Below, in pieces: positions 25,143-34,465 of a stretch of 64,000 nt of DNA (position 1 is the first letter of the stretch; every line of letters begins with the position of its first letter). The stretch is from DASZHJ01 sp963735465. Its GTDB lineage: Bacteria; Pseudomonadota; Alphaproteobacteria; ATCC43930; CGMCC-115725. The stretch covers positions 682,001 to 746,000 of the forward strand of contig CAVTLA010000001.1 of the NCBI GenBank assembly GCA_963735465.1, read 5' to 3'. The position numbers were made by a program, and so were the translations under genes. The notes beneath the pieces were generated by a model. It saw only the letters and a program-made list of their open reading frames with translations, was not told where the DNA came from and ran no database searches.

Positions 25143-26714
25143 ATGGAAACAAGGAATTGGGTGCGGCTGGGGATTCTTGCCGGCGTCATGGGCTTCGCGG
25201 GCCCGGCGCTGGCGGCGCCCTTCGCCTGCCCGAAGAAGGGCGGAGATATGGTGTTTGCCGGCGAGGCGAAGATCAACAGTCTCGACCAGTACGCGTCCAA
25301 CACGATCTCGACGCGCAATGTGGCGATGAACATCTTCGAGGCGCTGCTCACCCGCGACGAGACGAATAAGCCGATCCCCGATGTCGCCGAGTCCTTCACC
25401 GAGAGCGCGGACGGGCTCGTCTATACTTTCAAGCTGCGGCAGGGGGTCAAGTTCCACAACGGCAAGGACATGACCAGCGAGGACGTGATGGCGTCCTTCG
25501 ACCGCTATTCCAAGGTCGGTCTCGAGCGCAGCATGCTCGTGAACGTGGACAAGTGGGAGGCGCCGGACAAATTCACCTTCGTCATCCGCATGAAGAAGGC
25601 GCAGCCGACCTTCATCGAGGATTTGAGCTCCTTCAGCGTTCCCATCGTCATCATCCCGTCGGAGCAGAAGGATGCGCCGGCGATGCGCCTGGAGCCGATC
25701 GGCACCGGACCGTTCCAATTCGTGGAATTCGTCGCCGACAGCCACGTGAAGCTCAAGCGCTTCGACGGCTATAAGCCGCACGCTGACTTCGAGGACCGCA
25801 CCGGCTTTGGCGGCTACAAGGTCGCCTGCGTCGACACTGTGACCTACCGCATCGTGACCGAGCCCGGCGCCCGCGTTGCCGGATTGGAGACCGGCGAGCT
25901 CATGGGCGTCGAGGATCTGCCGACAAAATCCCAGGCGGAGCTCAAGACCAAGAAGGAGATCACGCTGCTGCCGCTCGAGAACTGGTGGGTGCACATCGCG
26001 CTCCCCAACACCTCCTTCCCGCCCACCGACAATCTCCAGGTGCGCAAGGCGATCCAGGCGGCGCTCGACATGGACGAGATCATGGATGCCGCGACCGACG
26101 GCGCCTACAAACTCAATGTCGGCTTCCAATATCCCGGCCGCTCGACCTACACCGATGCCGGCAAGGAGACCTACAACCAGAAGAATCCCGAGCTCGCCAA
26201 GAAGCTTCTGGCGGAGGCCGGCTACAAGGGTCAGGAGCTGATCCTGATGACCAACAAGGACTACACCAGCATGTACAATGCAGCGCTGGTGATGTCGGAG
26301 CAGCTGAAGGCCGTCGGCATGAACGTAAAGGTCGACGTCGTCGACTGGCCGACCTCGGTGCAGCGGCAGGAGAAGGAGTTCACCGGCTGGAACTTCTTCT
26401 TCACCGGCTACGGGACCCAGCCCGCGCTCGGGCCGCTGGCGACGATGAAGTTCTTCGTGCCACCGATCAACGCCTACAAGGCACAGCCCGGCAAGGAGGA
26501 TCCTGATCTCATGGCCGACTACAACGACATGATCAGCCTGGCCGACCCCGCGGCACGGCAGGCGGCCTTCGTGAAAATGCAGAGGACGATCCTGGAGCGC
26601 GTCTACGCGATACCCTTCGGCTCTCTTACCAAGGTGCAGGGCGTGCGCTCCAACGTGAAGAACTTCAAGCCGTTCCGCATTCCGCGCTTCGCCAACGTCT
26701 GGATCGACAAGTAG
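25143..26714 (+). CDS. ABC transporter substrate-binding protein, family 5 (peptide type)
   Basis: A 523-residue periplasmic binding protein with a Sec signal peptide (residues 1 to about 24, ending GPALAAPFA). SBP_bac_5 features include LLTRDETNKPIPDVAESF, the KLRQGVKFHNGKDMTSEDVMAS segment and a C-terminal NFKPFRIPRFANVWID. It has two extra cysteines (ACPKKGG near the mature start and YKVACVDT). It heads a five-gene importer operon with two permeases and two ATPases. The ligand may be a peptide, an opine or a modified amino acid; the neighbouring aminotransferase and dehydrogenases favour the last. Confidence 0.93.
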   Translation: METRNWVRLGILAGVMGFAGPALAAPFACPKKGGDMVFAGEAKINSLDQYASNTISTRNVAMNIFEALLTRDETNKPIPDVAESFTESADGLVYTFKLRQGVKFHNGKDMTSEDVMASFDRYSKVGLERSMLVNVDKWEAPDKFTFVIRMKKAQPTFIEDLSSFSVPIVIIPSEQKDAPAMRLEPIGTGPFQFVEFVADSHVKLKRFDGYKPHADFEDRTGFGGYKVACVDTVTYRIVTEPGARVAGLETGELMGVEDLPTKSQAELKTKKEITLLPLENWWVHIALPNTSFPPTDNLQVRKAIQAALDMDEIMDAATDGAYKLNVGFQYPGRSTYTDAGKETYNQKNPELAKKLLAEAGYKGQELILMTNKDYTSMYNAALVMSEQLKAVGMNVKVDVVDWPTSVQRQEKEFTGWNFFFTGYGTQPALGPLATMKFFVPPINAYKAQPGKEDPDLMADYNDMISLADPAARQAAFVKMQRTILERVYAIPFGSLTKVQGVRSNVKNFKPFRIPRFANVWIDK

Positions 26715-26735
26715 CAGCAGAGGAGTAGGGCGAGG

Positions 26736-27686
26736 TTGGGTCGAGTTATTCTTAGTCGGATCGCCGGAGCCATTCCGGTCGTTCTGCTGGTCACCCTCAT
26801 CACCTTCGGGCTGATGCGGCTGATTCCCGGCGATCCGACGGCGGCCCTCACCGGTTTGAGCGGGACGCCCCAGGAGCGCGAGCAGCTCCGCAAGGATCTC
26901 GGCCTGGATCAGCCCTACTACGTGCAGCTGGTGAAATGGTACGCCGACCTCGCGCGGGGCGATCTCGGCCGCTCCATCCTGCTCGGCCAGAGCGTCACCA
27001 AGGCGACCTTCGAGCGGCTGCCGATCTCGCTCGCCCTCAGCGCCTATGCGCTGGTTCTGACCCTGCTGCTGGGGCTCGGCAGCGGAATTCTCTCGGCCCT
27101 GCGGCAGAACACCTGGGTCGATCAGGCGGCGATGATCTTCGCCATGCTCGGCATCTCCCTGCCGAACTTCTGGCTCGGGCTGATGATGATCGTGCTGTTC
27201 TCGGTGCATCTGGGCTGGCTGCCCACCGGCGGCTACATCGCCTTCACCGCGGATCCCCTGGGGTGGCTGCGCACCACGACGATGCCGGCGATCTCCCTGG
27301 CCCTGCTGCAGGTCGGTCTCCTCGCGCGCATCACGCGGTCCACCATGCTGGAGGTACTGCGTCAGGATTATGTGCGAACCGCGCGGGCGAAAGGGCTGCC
27401 GAACTATCTCGTCGTGGGCAAGCACGCGCTCGCCAACACCATGATCCCCGTGGTGACCGTGGTCGGCATCATCGTGAGCCTCCTCATCTCGGGCTCCGTG
27501 GTGACGGAGACGGTGTTCTCGATCCCCGGCGTCGGCCAGTTGCTGACCTCGGCGATCCTCAACCGGGACTATCCGATGATCCAGGGCGGGCTGCTGTTCG
27601 TGACCCTGGTGCTGGTGGGCATCAACATCGTCGTGGACATCGCCTATGCCTGGCTCGATCCGCGCGTGAGGTACGACCGTGGCTGA
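26736..27686 (+). CDS. Peptide-type ABC transporter permease, DppB class
   Basis: A 316-residue inner-membrane permease with six hydrophobic segments and the DppB/OppB N-terminus (ILSRIAGAIPVVLLVTLITF, RLIPGDP). The EAA-type loop is VRTARAKGLPNYLVVGKHALAN. A TTG start at 26736 is used, ten bases after GGAG, because no ATG fits the family start. The end overlaps the start of the next permease by eight bases. Confidence 0.92.
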   Translation: MGRVILSRIAGAIPVVLLVTLITFGLMRLIPGDPTAALTGLSGTPQEREQLRKDLGLDQPYYVQLVKWYADLARGDLGRSILLGQSVTKATFERLPISLALSAYALVLTLLLGLGSGILSALRQNTWVDQAAMIFAMLGISLPNFWLGLMMIVLFSVHLGWLPTGGYIAFTADPLGWLRTTTMPAISLALLQVGLLARITRSTMLEVLRQDYVRTARAKGLPNYLVVGKHALANTMIPVVTVVGIIVSLLISGSVVTETVFSIPGVGQLLTSAILNRDYPMIQGGLLFVTLVLVGINIVVDIAYAWLDPRVRYDRG

Positions 27687-28581
27687 CGACGTCGCGAGCC
27701 TCGGTGCCATCGTCTCGAAGCCCACCGAGGTCCGGCATTCCTCGGCGCGGTGGGACACGCTGCGCCGCCTGCTGCGGCACCGCTCGTTCCGGACCGGCCT
27801 CGTCCTCGCCGCCATCATCGTGCTGGCCGCCGCCTTCGTGCCCATGATCAGCGGTGCCGATCCCAACAAGCTCTCCATGCGCACGCGCTTCGTGCCGCCA
27901 GGCGCCGCCTACCTCTTCGGCACCGACAATTTCGGCCGCAGCCAGCTTTCCCGCATCGTCTACGGCGCGCGCCTCTCGCTGATGATCGGGACCTGGGTGG
28001 TGGTGCTGAATGCGATTTTCGGCACCTTGCTCGGCGCGCTCGCGGGGTACTTCCGCCGGCTCGACAATCCCCTGATGCGGTTCAACGACGCCCTCATGGC
28101 GTTCCCCGCAATTTTGCTGGCGATCAGCGTCACCGCGGTGCTGGGCCGCTCGATCCCCAACGTCATCCTGGCCCTCAGCATCGTCTACATCCCGCGCACC
28201 GCCCGCATCGTGCGCGCCTCGGTGCTGGTGATCCGGCAAATGGAGTTCGTCCAGGCGGCGGTGGCGGCGGGGGCGGGGCACTGGCGCATCCTGCGGCGCC
28301 ACATCCTGCCGAACTCCATGGCGCCGCTGATCGTGCAGCTCAGCTTCCTTTTCGCGTACGCGGTGTTGGCGGAGGCGACGCTGAGCTTCCTCGGCCTCGG
28401 CGCCGAGCCGCCGACGCCGACCTGGGGCAACATCATGGCCGAGGGCCGCCAGTATATGCGCGAGGCGCCGTGGATCATCGCCATCCCCGGCGGCGCGCTG
28501 GCGATGACGGTGCTGGCGCTCAACCTGCTGGGCGACGGGCTCCGGGACGTGCTGGACCCCCGTCTCAAGATCCAGCAGTGA
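27679..28581 (+). CDS. Peptide-type ABC transporter permease, DppC class
   Basis: A 300-residue inner-membrane permease. The N-terminal hydrophobic helix follows a cytoplasmic lead (RHRSFRTGLVLAAIIVLAA), and FGTDNFGRSQLSRIVYGARLSL is the diagnostic DppC/OppC segment. The docking loop reads VQAAVAAGAGHWRILRRHILPN. GTG at 27679 overlaps the previous gene. It pairs with the DppB-class permease. Confidence 0.93.
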   Translation: MADDVASLGAIVSKPTEVRHSSARWDTLRRLLRHRSFRTGLVLAAIIVLAAAFVPMISGADPNKLSMRTRFVPPGAAYLFGTDNFGRSQLSRIVYGARLSLMIGTWVVVLNAIFGTLLGALAGYFRRLDNPLMRFNDALMAFPAILLAISVTAVLGRSIPNVILALSIVYIPRTARIVRASVLVIRQMEFVQAAVAAGAGHWRILRRHILPNSMAPLIVQLSFLFAYAVLAEATLSFLGLGAEPPTPTWGNIMAEGRQYMREAPWIIAIPGGALAMTVLALNLLGDGLRDVLDPRLKIQQ

Positions 28582-29555
28582 CGCTGCTCTCGGTTCGCGA
28601 TCTCCGGGTGCTCTTCGGCACCGAGCGCGGCGACATCGCCGCCGTCGATACCGTCAGCTTCGACATCGCCGAGGGCGAGGTGCTCGGCATCGTCGGCGAG
28701 TCCGGCAGCGGCAAGAGCGTGACCGCGCTTTCCATCATGGGTCTGCTGCCGAAGCCGCCGGCGCGGGTGGCATCGGGATCGATCTGGTTCGAGGGCGAGA
28801 ACATCCTGACCTACAGCGAGCGCGAGATGCGCGGGCTGCGGGGGCCCGGGATCGGCATGATCTTCCAGGAGCCAATGACTTCTCTGAACCCGGTCTTCAC
28901 CATCGGCGACCAGCTCATGGAGACCGTGCGCGTCCATGAGCGCGTGGGCCCGAAGGCGCAGCGCGCCCGCGCCGTCGAGATGCTGGCCAAGGTCGGCATC
29001 GCGGCGCCGGAGCGGCGCCTTGCCGATTATCCGCATCAGCTTTCCGGCGGCATGCGTCAGCGCGTGATGATCGCCATCGCCCTCGCCTGCCATCCCAAGC
29101 TGCTGATCGCCGACGAGCCCACCACCGCCCTCGACGTCACCATCCAGCAGCAGATCCTCGAGCTCCTGCTGGATCTCCGGGACGAGTTCCGCATGGGCAT
29201 CATGATGATCACCCACAACATGGGGGTGGTGGCGGAGATCGCCGACCGCGTGATCGTCATGTACGCGGGAAAGATCGTCGAGCGCGCGGCAGTCAACGAG
29301 CTCTTCGAGCATCCGTCACACCCCTATACGCGCGGACTCCTGGACAGCATTCCCTCCCTCACCGACGACCGCGAGCGGTTGAAGACGATCCCCGGCACGC
29401 TCCCCAATCCCGCCGCGGTCCCGCCAGGCTGCCGCTTCGAGCCGCGTTGCGCCTGGCGGATCCAAGCCTGCGCCGCCGCAGTGCCGCCGCTCGCCGATGT
29501 CGGCGCCGGTCACGACAGCGCCTGCATCCGCTACCGGGAGCTCGCCGGCGGATGA
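28578..29555 (+). CDS. Peptide-type ABC transporter ATP-binding protein, DppD class
   Basis: A 325-residue ATPase. Walker A is GESGSGKS, the Q-loop is IFQEPMTSLNPVF, the signature is LSGGMRQR and Walker B is LLIADEPTTALDV. The C-terminal oligopeptide-transporter extension carries the cysteine cluster (GCRFEPRCAWRIQAC) that can bind an iron-sulfur cluster in this family. GTG at 28578 overlaps the TGA of the permease. Confidence 0.95.
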   Translation: MTLLSVRDLRVLFGTERGDIAAVDTVSFDIAEGEVLGIVGESGSGKSVTALSIMGLLPKPPARVASGSIWFEGENILTYSEREMRGLRGPGIGMIFQEPMTSLNPVFTIGDQLMETVRVHERVGPKAQRARAVEMLAKVGIAAPERRLADYPHQLSGGMRQRVMIAIALACHPKLLIADEPTTALDVTIQQQILELLLDLRDEFRMGIMMITHNMGVVAEIADRVIVMYAGKIVERAAVNELFEHPSHPYTRGLLDSIPSLTDDRERLKTIPGTLPNPAAVPPGCRFEPRCAWRIQACAAAVPPLADVGAGHDSACIRYRELAGG

Positions 29556-30532
29556 CGCCGCTATTGCGCGTCGAGGGCCTGACCAAGCATTTCGCCGTGG
29601 GTCACGGCGCCATCTTCGGCCGCGCCCTGGGGAGTCTGCGGGCGGTGGACGACGTCGACTTCGAGGTGGCGGCAGGCGAGACCCTGGGGCTGGTGGGAGA
29701 ATCCGGCTGCGGCAAGTCCACGGTCGGCCGCATGCTGCTCCGCCTGATCGAGCCGACGTCCGGCCGGATCATCTTCGAAGGCGACGATCTCCTGGCCCTC
29801 AAGTCCGACGCGCTGCGGGCGCGCCGACGCCACCTGCAGATCATCTTCCAGGATCCCTACGGCGCCCTCAATCCCCGCATGACCGTCGAGGACATCATCA
29901 AGGAGCCGATCGAGATCCACGGCACCCTCGACGGCCCGGCGGCCAGCCGGCGCGTCGCCGAGCTCCTCGATCGCGTCGGGCTCGCCGCCGAGCATGGCCG
30001 CCGCTATCCTCACGAGTTCTCTGGCGGCCAGCGCCAGCGCATCGGCATCGCCCGCGCGCTCGCGCTCAATCCGCGCTTCATCGTCTGCGACGAGCCGGTC
30101 TCCGCCCTCGACGTCTCGATCCAGGCGCAGATCGTCAACCTGCTGCAGGATCTCCAGGACGAGATGGGACTGGCCTACCTCTTCATCGCCCACGATCTCG
30201 GCGTGGTGAAGCATATCTCCGACCGCGTCGCGGTGATGTATCTCGGCAAGATCGTGGAGATCGCCGACAAGCACGCGCTCTACGCCGATCCCCTGCACCC
30301 CTACACGCAAGCCCTGATCGCGGCGGTGCCGGAAGCAAAGCCCCGCAGTGGTCGGCGGAAGGCGGCGATTTCAGGCGAGATCCCCAGCGCCCTCAATCCG
30401 CCGCCGGGCTGCCGCTTCCACACCCGCTGCCCGCATGTGATGCCGATCTGCCGCGAGGTCGAGCCCGCCGTCACCCAGCCGAAGCCCGGCCATCACGTCG
30501 CCTGTCACCTATTCCCGGCGGCGGACGTCTGA
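29552..30532 (+). CDS. Peptide-type ABC transporter ATP-binding protein, DppF class
   Basis: A 326-residue ATPase partner of the DppD-class protein. Walker A is GESGCGKS, the signature FSGGQRQRIGIARAL, and Walker B FIVCDEPVSALDV. The C-terminal cysteine-rich tail (PGCRFHTRCPHVMPIC) is present. ATG overlaps the previous stop (ATGA). It ends the importer operon, four bases before the end of the convergent class III aminotransferase gene. Confidence 0.95.
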   Translation: MTPLLRVEGLTKHFAVGHGAIFGRALGSLRAVDDVDFEVAAGETLGLVGESGCGKSTVGRMLLRLIEPTSGRIIFEGDDLLALKSDALRARRRHLQIIFQDPYGALNPRMTVEDIIKEPIEIHGTLDGPAASRRVAELLDRVGLAAEHGRRYPHEFSGGQRQRIGIARALALNPRFIVCDEPVSALDVSIQAQIVNLLQDLQDEMGLAYLFIAHDLGVVKHISDRVAVMYLGKIVEIADKHALYADPLHPYTQALIAAVPEAKPRSGRRKAAISGEIPSALNPPPGCRFHTRCPHVMPICREVEPAVTQPKPGHHVACHLFPAADV

Positions 30533-30536
30533 ATCG

Positions 30537-31922
30537 TCAAGCCGCCGGCAGCTCGCCCTCGGAGCGCAGCATGCGAAGGCTCGCCTTCAGCGCCGCCGCT
30601 GTCGCGTCGATGTCGTCGGTGCCGTGAGCCGCCGACGTGAAGCCGCTCAGCCGTCCGTTGACGTCGACACCGTTCGCCAGCAGCGCGAGGCGCATCAGCC
30701 GCGCGAGGCCTGGCGGATTGGACAGGATCTCGCGGTAGCCGACGGTCATCGGGTCGAAACGCAGGGGATCGATCGGCCGGCGCTGGGGGTTGAGGAAGAT
30801 ATGGAAGCCGCTGAAGGTGCCGTGGACGGCCCAGGGCACACGCTCCTGCGCCAGCACCTCGTTGAGGCGGTCCCGCAGTGCCGCCGCGGTGGCGTTGGCG
30901 CGCTGACAGGCGTCCGTGCTGCCCACCAGCTCCAGGGCGGCGATGCCCGCCGCCGCCGAGAGCGGATTCGCGTTGTAGGTGCCGGGATGGGAGATCTTCT
31001 CGCGCTTCCGGCGCTCCGCCGCGTCGAAGTCGAGCTCGTCCAGGATGTCGCGCCGGCCGCAGACGGCGCCGCCGGGCAGGCCGCCGGCCAGGATCTTGGC
31101 GAGCGCGGTCAGGTCCGGCGTGACGCCGAACTCGGCCTGGGCGCCGCCGGGGGACACTCGGAATCCGGTGATCACTTCGTCGAAGATGAGGAGGATGCCG
31201 CGCTTCTGCGTCTCTTCACGAAGGATTGACAGGAAGGCGGGCGCGAGCGGCGCGGCACCGAAGCTGGCGCCGGTCGGCTCCAGGATGACGCAGGCGATGT
31301 CGTCGCGGCTCTCGAAGGTCTGCTTGAGCGCCGCCGCGTCGCCGGGCGGCAGCAGGATCACGTTCTCGGCGATCCCCTGGATGACACCGATGGTCGGCGT
31401 GCCGTCGAAGTGGTTGGCATGGCCCGAGGTCATGTGGTCGTGCCAGCCGTGGAAGTTGGTGAGGAAGCGGACAAACTTCGGCTTCCCCGTCGCCGCCCGG
31501 GACAGGCGTACTGCCATCAGCGTCGCCTCGGTGCCGGAATTGGTGAAGCGCACCCGCTCGGCCGAGGGAACCAACCTGCGTACCAGCCCGGCCCAGCGCA
31601 CCTCTCGCGCGTGATTGGCGCCGAAATGCGTTCCTTGCTCCAATGCGGCATGGGTGGCGGCCATGACGCTCGGGTGATTGTGGCCGAGGATCAGCGAGCC
31701 GTGGCCGCCGAAGTAATCGATGTACTCGTTGCCGTCCACGTCCCACTTGCGCGAGCCCTTGGCATGATCGACGTAGATGCCGTAGGGCTTGAGATAGCGC
31801 GCGTCATGGGCAATGCCGCTCGGCAGCAGTTCCTGCGCCTCGGCGGCGAGGCGCTCGGAACGCGGCGTGCGCTCCCGGTAGGCGGCGACGATCTTGGAAT
31901 TGGTGGGGCCGGCATCGGGCAT
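30537..31922 (-). CDS. Class III aminotransferase (glutamate-1-semialdehyde mutase-like)
   Basis: A 461-residue fold-type I PLP enzyme. Asp248 (FDEVITGFR) pairs with the PLP nitrogen, and Lys276 (ALAKILAGGLPGGA) is the Schiff-base lysine. The N-terminal substrate loop GGHGSLILGHNHP and the NSGTEATLMAVRLSRA helix are typical of the glutamate-1-semialdehyde aminomutase subgroup. It is longer than housekeeping HemL and not near heme genes, so it is more likely a catabolic omega-aminotransferase or aminomutase. It converges on the importer operon and is divergent from egtB. Confidence 0.9.
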   Translation of the reverse strand: MPDAGPTNSKIVAAYRERTPRSERLAAEAQELLPSGIAHDARYLKPYGIYVDHAKGSRKWDVDGNEYIDYFGGHGSLILGHNHPSVMAATHAALEQGTHFGANHAREVRWAGLVRRLVPSAERVRFTNSGTEATLMAVRLSRAATGKPKFVRFLTNFHGWHDHMTSGHANHFDGTPTIGVIQGIAENVILLPPGDAAALKQTFESRDDIACVILEPTGASFGAAPLAPAFLSILREETQKRGILLIFDEVITGFRVSPGGAQAEFGVTPDLTALAKILAGGLPGGAVCGRRDILDELDFDAAERRKREKISHPGTYNANPLSAAAGIAALELVGSTDACQRANATAAALRDRLNEVLAQERVPWAVHGTFSGFHIFLNPQRRPIDPLRFDPMTVGYREILSNPPGLARLMRLALLANGVDVNGRLSGFTSAAHGTDDIDATAAALKASLRMLRSEGELPAA

Positions 31923-32149
31923 GACAGCAATACCGCTCTATAGGTTGCATGTGGCGGAAATTTGACATAGGAGGCGCGGCACGTCCATTCCGCAGCCCCG
32001 CGACCTCTTGACTTGGCCACTTGGCGCCGCCACATCCGGGTTCCATAATTATCACGAGCGCCGTCCGAGGCGGCGATGGATCGTCAGTACGCGTGGCGAG
32101 TTTAGGGTAGGAAAGCCGGGCCGCAGAAGCGGCTCATCAGGAGGCGATC

Positions 32150-33442
32150 GTGATCTCGACGGTTGCGGAGTGCGCGGCAGGCGCGGATAGGGCGTCTTGG
32201 GCCGAGCGCATGCGGCTCGTGCGCAGGGCCAGCGAGGCGCTGGCGGCGGTTCTCAGTCCGGAGGACCAGACCGTCCAGTCCATGCCGGACGCCAGTCCGA
32301 CGAAGTGGCATCTCGCCCACACCACATGGTTCTTCGAGACCTTTCTGCTGACACCCTTTCTGGCGAATTGGCGGGTCCACGATCCCGCCTACGGCCATCT
32401 CTTCAATTCCTATTACGAGGCGGTGGGCCCGCGCCATCCGCGGCCGCAGCGCGGCCTGCTGTCTCGGCCGGGCGTCGCCGAGATCGTGGCTTACCGGAAC
32501 GCGGTGACCGCCGGCATGCTCGACCTCATCGAACATGCCGGCGACGAGCAATGGTCCATGATTTCTCCCCTGATCGAGCTGGGGTTCAACCACGAGGAGC
32601 AGCATCAGGAACTCATCCTGATGGACATCAAGCACGCCCTCTCGGTGAATCCCCTGAAGCCCGTCTATCGCTCGCGCGCCGGGACGGCGACCCTGCGGCC
32701 GGTGGCGTCGCCTGCTGGCTGGATCGACTTCGCCGGCGGTCTTGCGGAGATCGGCCACGCCGGCAACGGCTTTGCCTTCGATAACGAGGGCCCACGCCAC
32801 AAGGTGTGGCTGGAGCCGTTCCGCCTCGCCTCGCGCCCGGTGACCTGCGGCGAGTATCTCGCCTTCATCGAGGACGCAGGATATCGCCGGGCGGAGTTCT
32901 GGCTCTCCGACGGCTGGGCGACGGTGCAGAGCCAGGGCTGGCAGGCGCCACAATACTGGGACCGGCAGCCGGATCGCACGTGGTCGATTTTCACCTTGGC
33001 GGGCCAGATGGCGCTCGATCCTGAGGAGCCCGTCTGCCACGTGAGCTTCTACGAGGCGGACGCCTATGCGCGCTGGGCCGGCAAGCGGCTTCCCACCGAG
33101 GCCGAGTGGGAGATCGCCGCCGCGACGGTGCCGCTCGCCGGCAATCTCGCTGATACCGGTCGACTGCATCCGCGGCCGGCGCCCGGCGGCAATGGCGCGC
33201 TGCAGCAGATGATCGGCGACGTCTGGGAATGGACGGCGAGCTCCTATTCGCCCTATCGCGGCTTCCGCGCGGCGGCTGGCGCGGTCGGCGAGTACAACGG
33301 CAAGTTCATGAGCGGACAGATGGTGCTGCGCGGCGGCGCCGCGGTGACGCCGCCGGGGCATGTCCGCATCACCTATCGGAATTTTTTCCCACCACCGGCA
33401 CGCTGGGCATTCAGCGGCATTCGACTTGCGGAGGATACATGA
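32150..33442 (+). CDS. egtB: Ergothioneine biosynthesis protein EgtB
   Basis: A 430-residue non-heme iron sulfoxide synthase that joins trimethylhistidine (hercynine) to a thiol and oxygen. The N-terminal DinB-like half carries the iron ligands: His57 in KWHLAHTTWFFE, and His148 and His152 in NHEEQHQE. The C-terminal half is an FGE-sulfatase domain (HVSFYEADAYARWAGKRLPTEAEW, GDVWEWTAS). The GTG at 32150 has an AGGAGG site five bases upstream. The end overlaps egtD. It may accept cysteine or gamma-glutamylcysteine; no egtA or egtC is in the window, which would favour direct use of cysteine if they are absent from the genome. Confidence 0.96.
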   Translation: MISTVAECAAGADRASWAERMRLVRRASEALAAVLSPEDQTVQSMPDASPTKWHLAHTTWFFETFLLTPFLANWRVHDPAYGHLFNSYYEAVGPRHPRPQRGLLSRPGVAEIVAYRNAVTAGMLDLIEHAGDEQWSMISPLIELGFNHEEQHQELILMDIKHALSVNPLKPVYRSRAGTATLRPVASPAGWIDFAGGLAEIGHAGNGFAFDNEGPRHKVWLEPFRLASRPVTCGEYLAFIEDAGYRRAEFWLSDGWATVQSQGWQAPQYWDRQPDRTWSIFTLAGQMALDPEEPVCHVSFYEADAYARWAGKRLPTEAEWEIAAATVPLAGNLADTGRLHPRPAPGGNGALQQMIGDVWEWTASSYSPYRGFRAAAGAVGEYNGKFMSGQMVLRGGAAVTPPGHVRITYRNFFPPPARWAFSGIRLAEDT

Positions 33443-34413
33443 TGCGCGACGGCAATCTGGCCGCATTCGTCGATCTGGCGCCGGTGGAAGAGACCTTCCA
33501 GGACGCCGCCCTCTCCGGTCTCGCTCGGGCGGAGAAGGCAATCCCTTGCCGCTTCCTCTATGACCGGCGCGGCTCGGCGCTCTTCGAGGCGATCTGCGAG
33601 CTGCCTGAGTACTACGTCACCCGCACGGAGATGGCGATCCTGCGCGAGCGGGCCGGTGCCATCGCGGAGCGCGTGGGACCGCGCGCCCAGCTCGTGGAGT
33701 TCGGCAGTGGCGCCAGCCGCAAGGTGCGCCTGCTGCTCGACGCGCTCAGGGACCTCGTCGCCTACGTGCCGATCGACATCTCCAAGGCCTTCCTGCGCCA
33801 GGCCGCTTCCGGCGTCGCGGCGGATTTTCCCGACGTCGAGGTGAGCGCGATCTGCGCCGACTACAGCGAGCCCCGGCACCTGCCGATGCTGCCGGTGCTG
33901 CGCGGCGGTCGGCGCGTAGGATTCTTCCCGGGCTCTACCATCGGCAACCTGATGCCCGACGAGGCGGTCTCGTTCCTGAGTGGCTGCGGCGAGGCGCTGG
34001 GGCCGGGGAGCGGCATGATCGTCGGCGTCGACCTGAAGAAGGATCCGCAACTCCTGCATGACGCCTACAATGATTCCTCCGGCGTTACCGCCGAGTTCAT
34101 CCTCAATATCCTCGATCGCATGAACCGAGAGCTCGGCGCCGACTTCGATCGCTCGCGGTTCGCCTACGATGCATTCTACAATACCGAGGCCGGCCGGATC
34201 GAGATCTACATCCGCAGCACCATGGCGCAGATCGTCACCGTGGCCCGCCGTCCGATCGCGTTCACCGCCGGCGAGCGCGTGCATGTGGAGTATTCGTACA
34301 AATACACGATCGAGGAATTCGGCGAGCTCGCGGCGCGCGCGGGCTATCGTGCGGTGGACTGCTGGACCGACGACAACAGGCTCTTCAGCGTCCACTACCT
34401 GCAGGTAAGCTGA
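33439..34413 (+). CDS. egtD: L-histidine N-alpha-methyltransferase EgtD
   Basis: A 324-residue SAM-dependent enzyme that trimethylates histidine to hercynine, the first step of ergothioneine synthesis. Family signatures are YDRRGSALFEAICELPEYYVTRTE near residue 40, the SAM-binding EFGSGASRKVRLL, FFPGSTIGNLMPDEA and the substrate loop FNTEAGRIEIYIRS. The ATGATG at 33439/33442 overlaps the egtB stop; GGAGG lies four and seven bases before the two ATGs, so the second one may be used. egtB and egtD make both central steps of the pathway. Confidence 0.97.
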   Translation: MMRDGNLAAFVDLAPVEETFQDAALSGLARAEKAIPCRFLYDRRGSALFEAICELPEYYVTRTEMAILRERAGAIAERVGPRAQLVEFGSGASRKVRLLLDALRDLVAYVPIDISKAFLRQAASGVAADFPDVEVSAICADYSEPRHLPMLPVLRGGRRVGFFPGSTIGNLMPDEAVSFLSGCGEALGPGSGMIVGVDLKKDPQLLHDAYNDSSGVTAEFILNILDRMNRELGADFDRSRFAYDAFYNTEAGRIEIYIRSTMAQIVTVARRPIAFTAGERVHVEYSYKYTIEEFGELAARAGYRAVDCWTDDNRLFSVHYLQVS

Positions 34414-34465
34414 CCGCTCGGGTCTCCGCCGCGATTAACGAGCTGTTTACCATCGCCTGCCTTTG

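Noticed and set aside
25134..27884. A 916-codon antisense frame across the binding protein and first permease
   Set aside because: The sense strand encodes canonical transporter proteins; the antisense product is His/Arg/Asp-rich without a fold.
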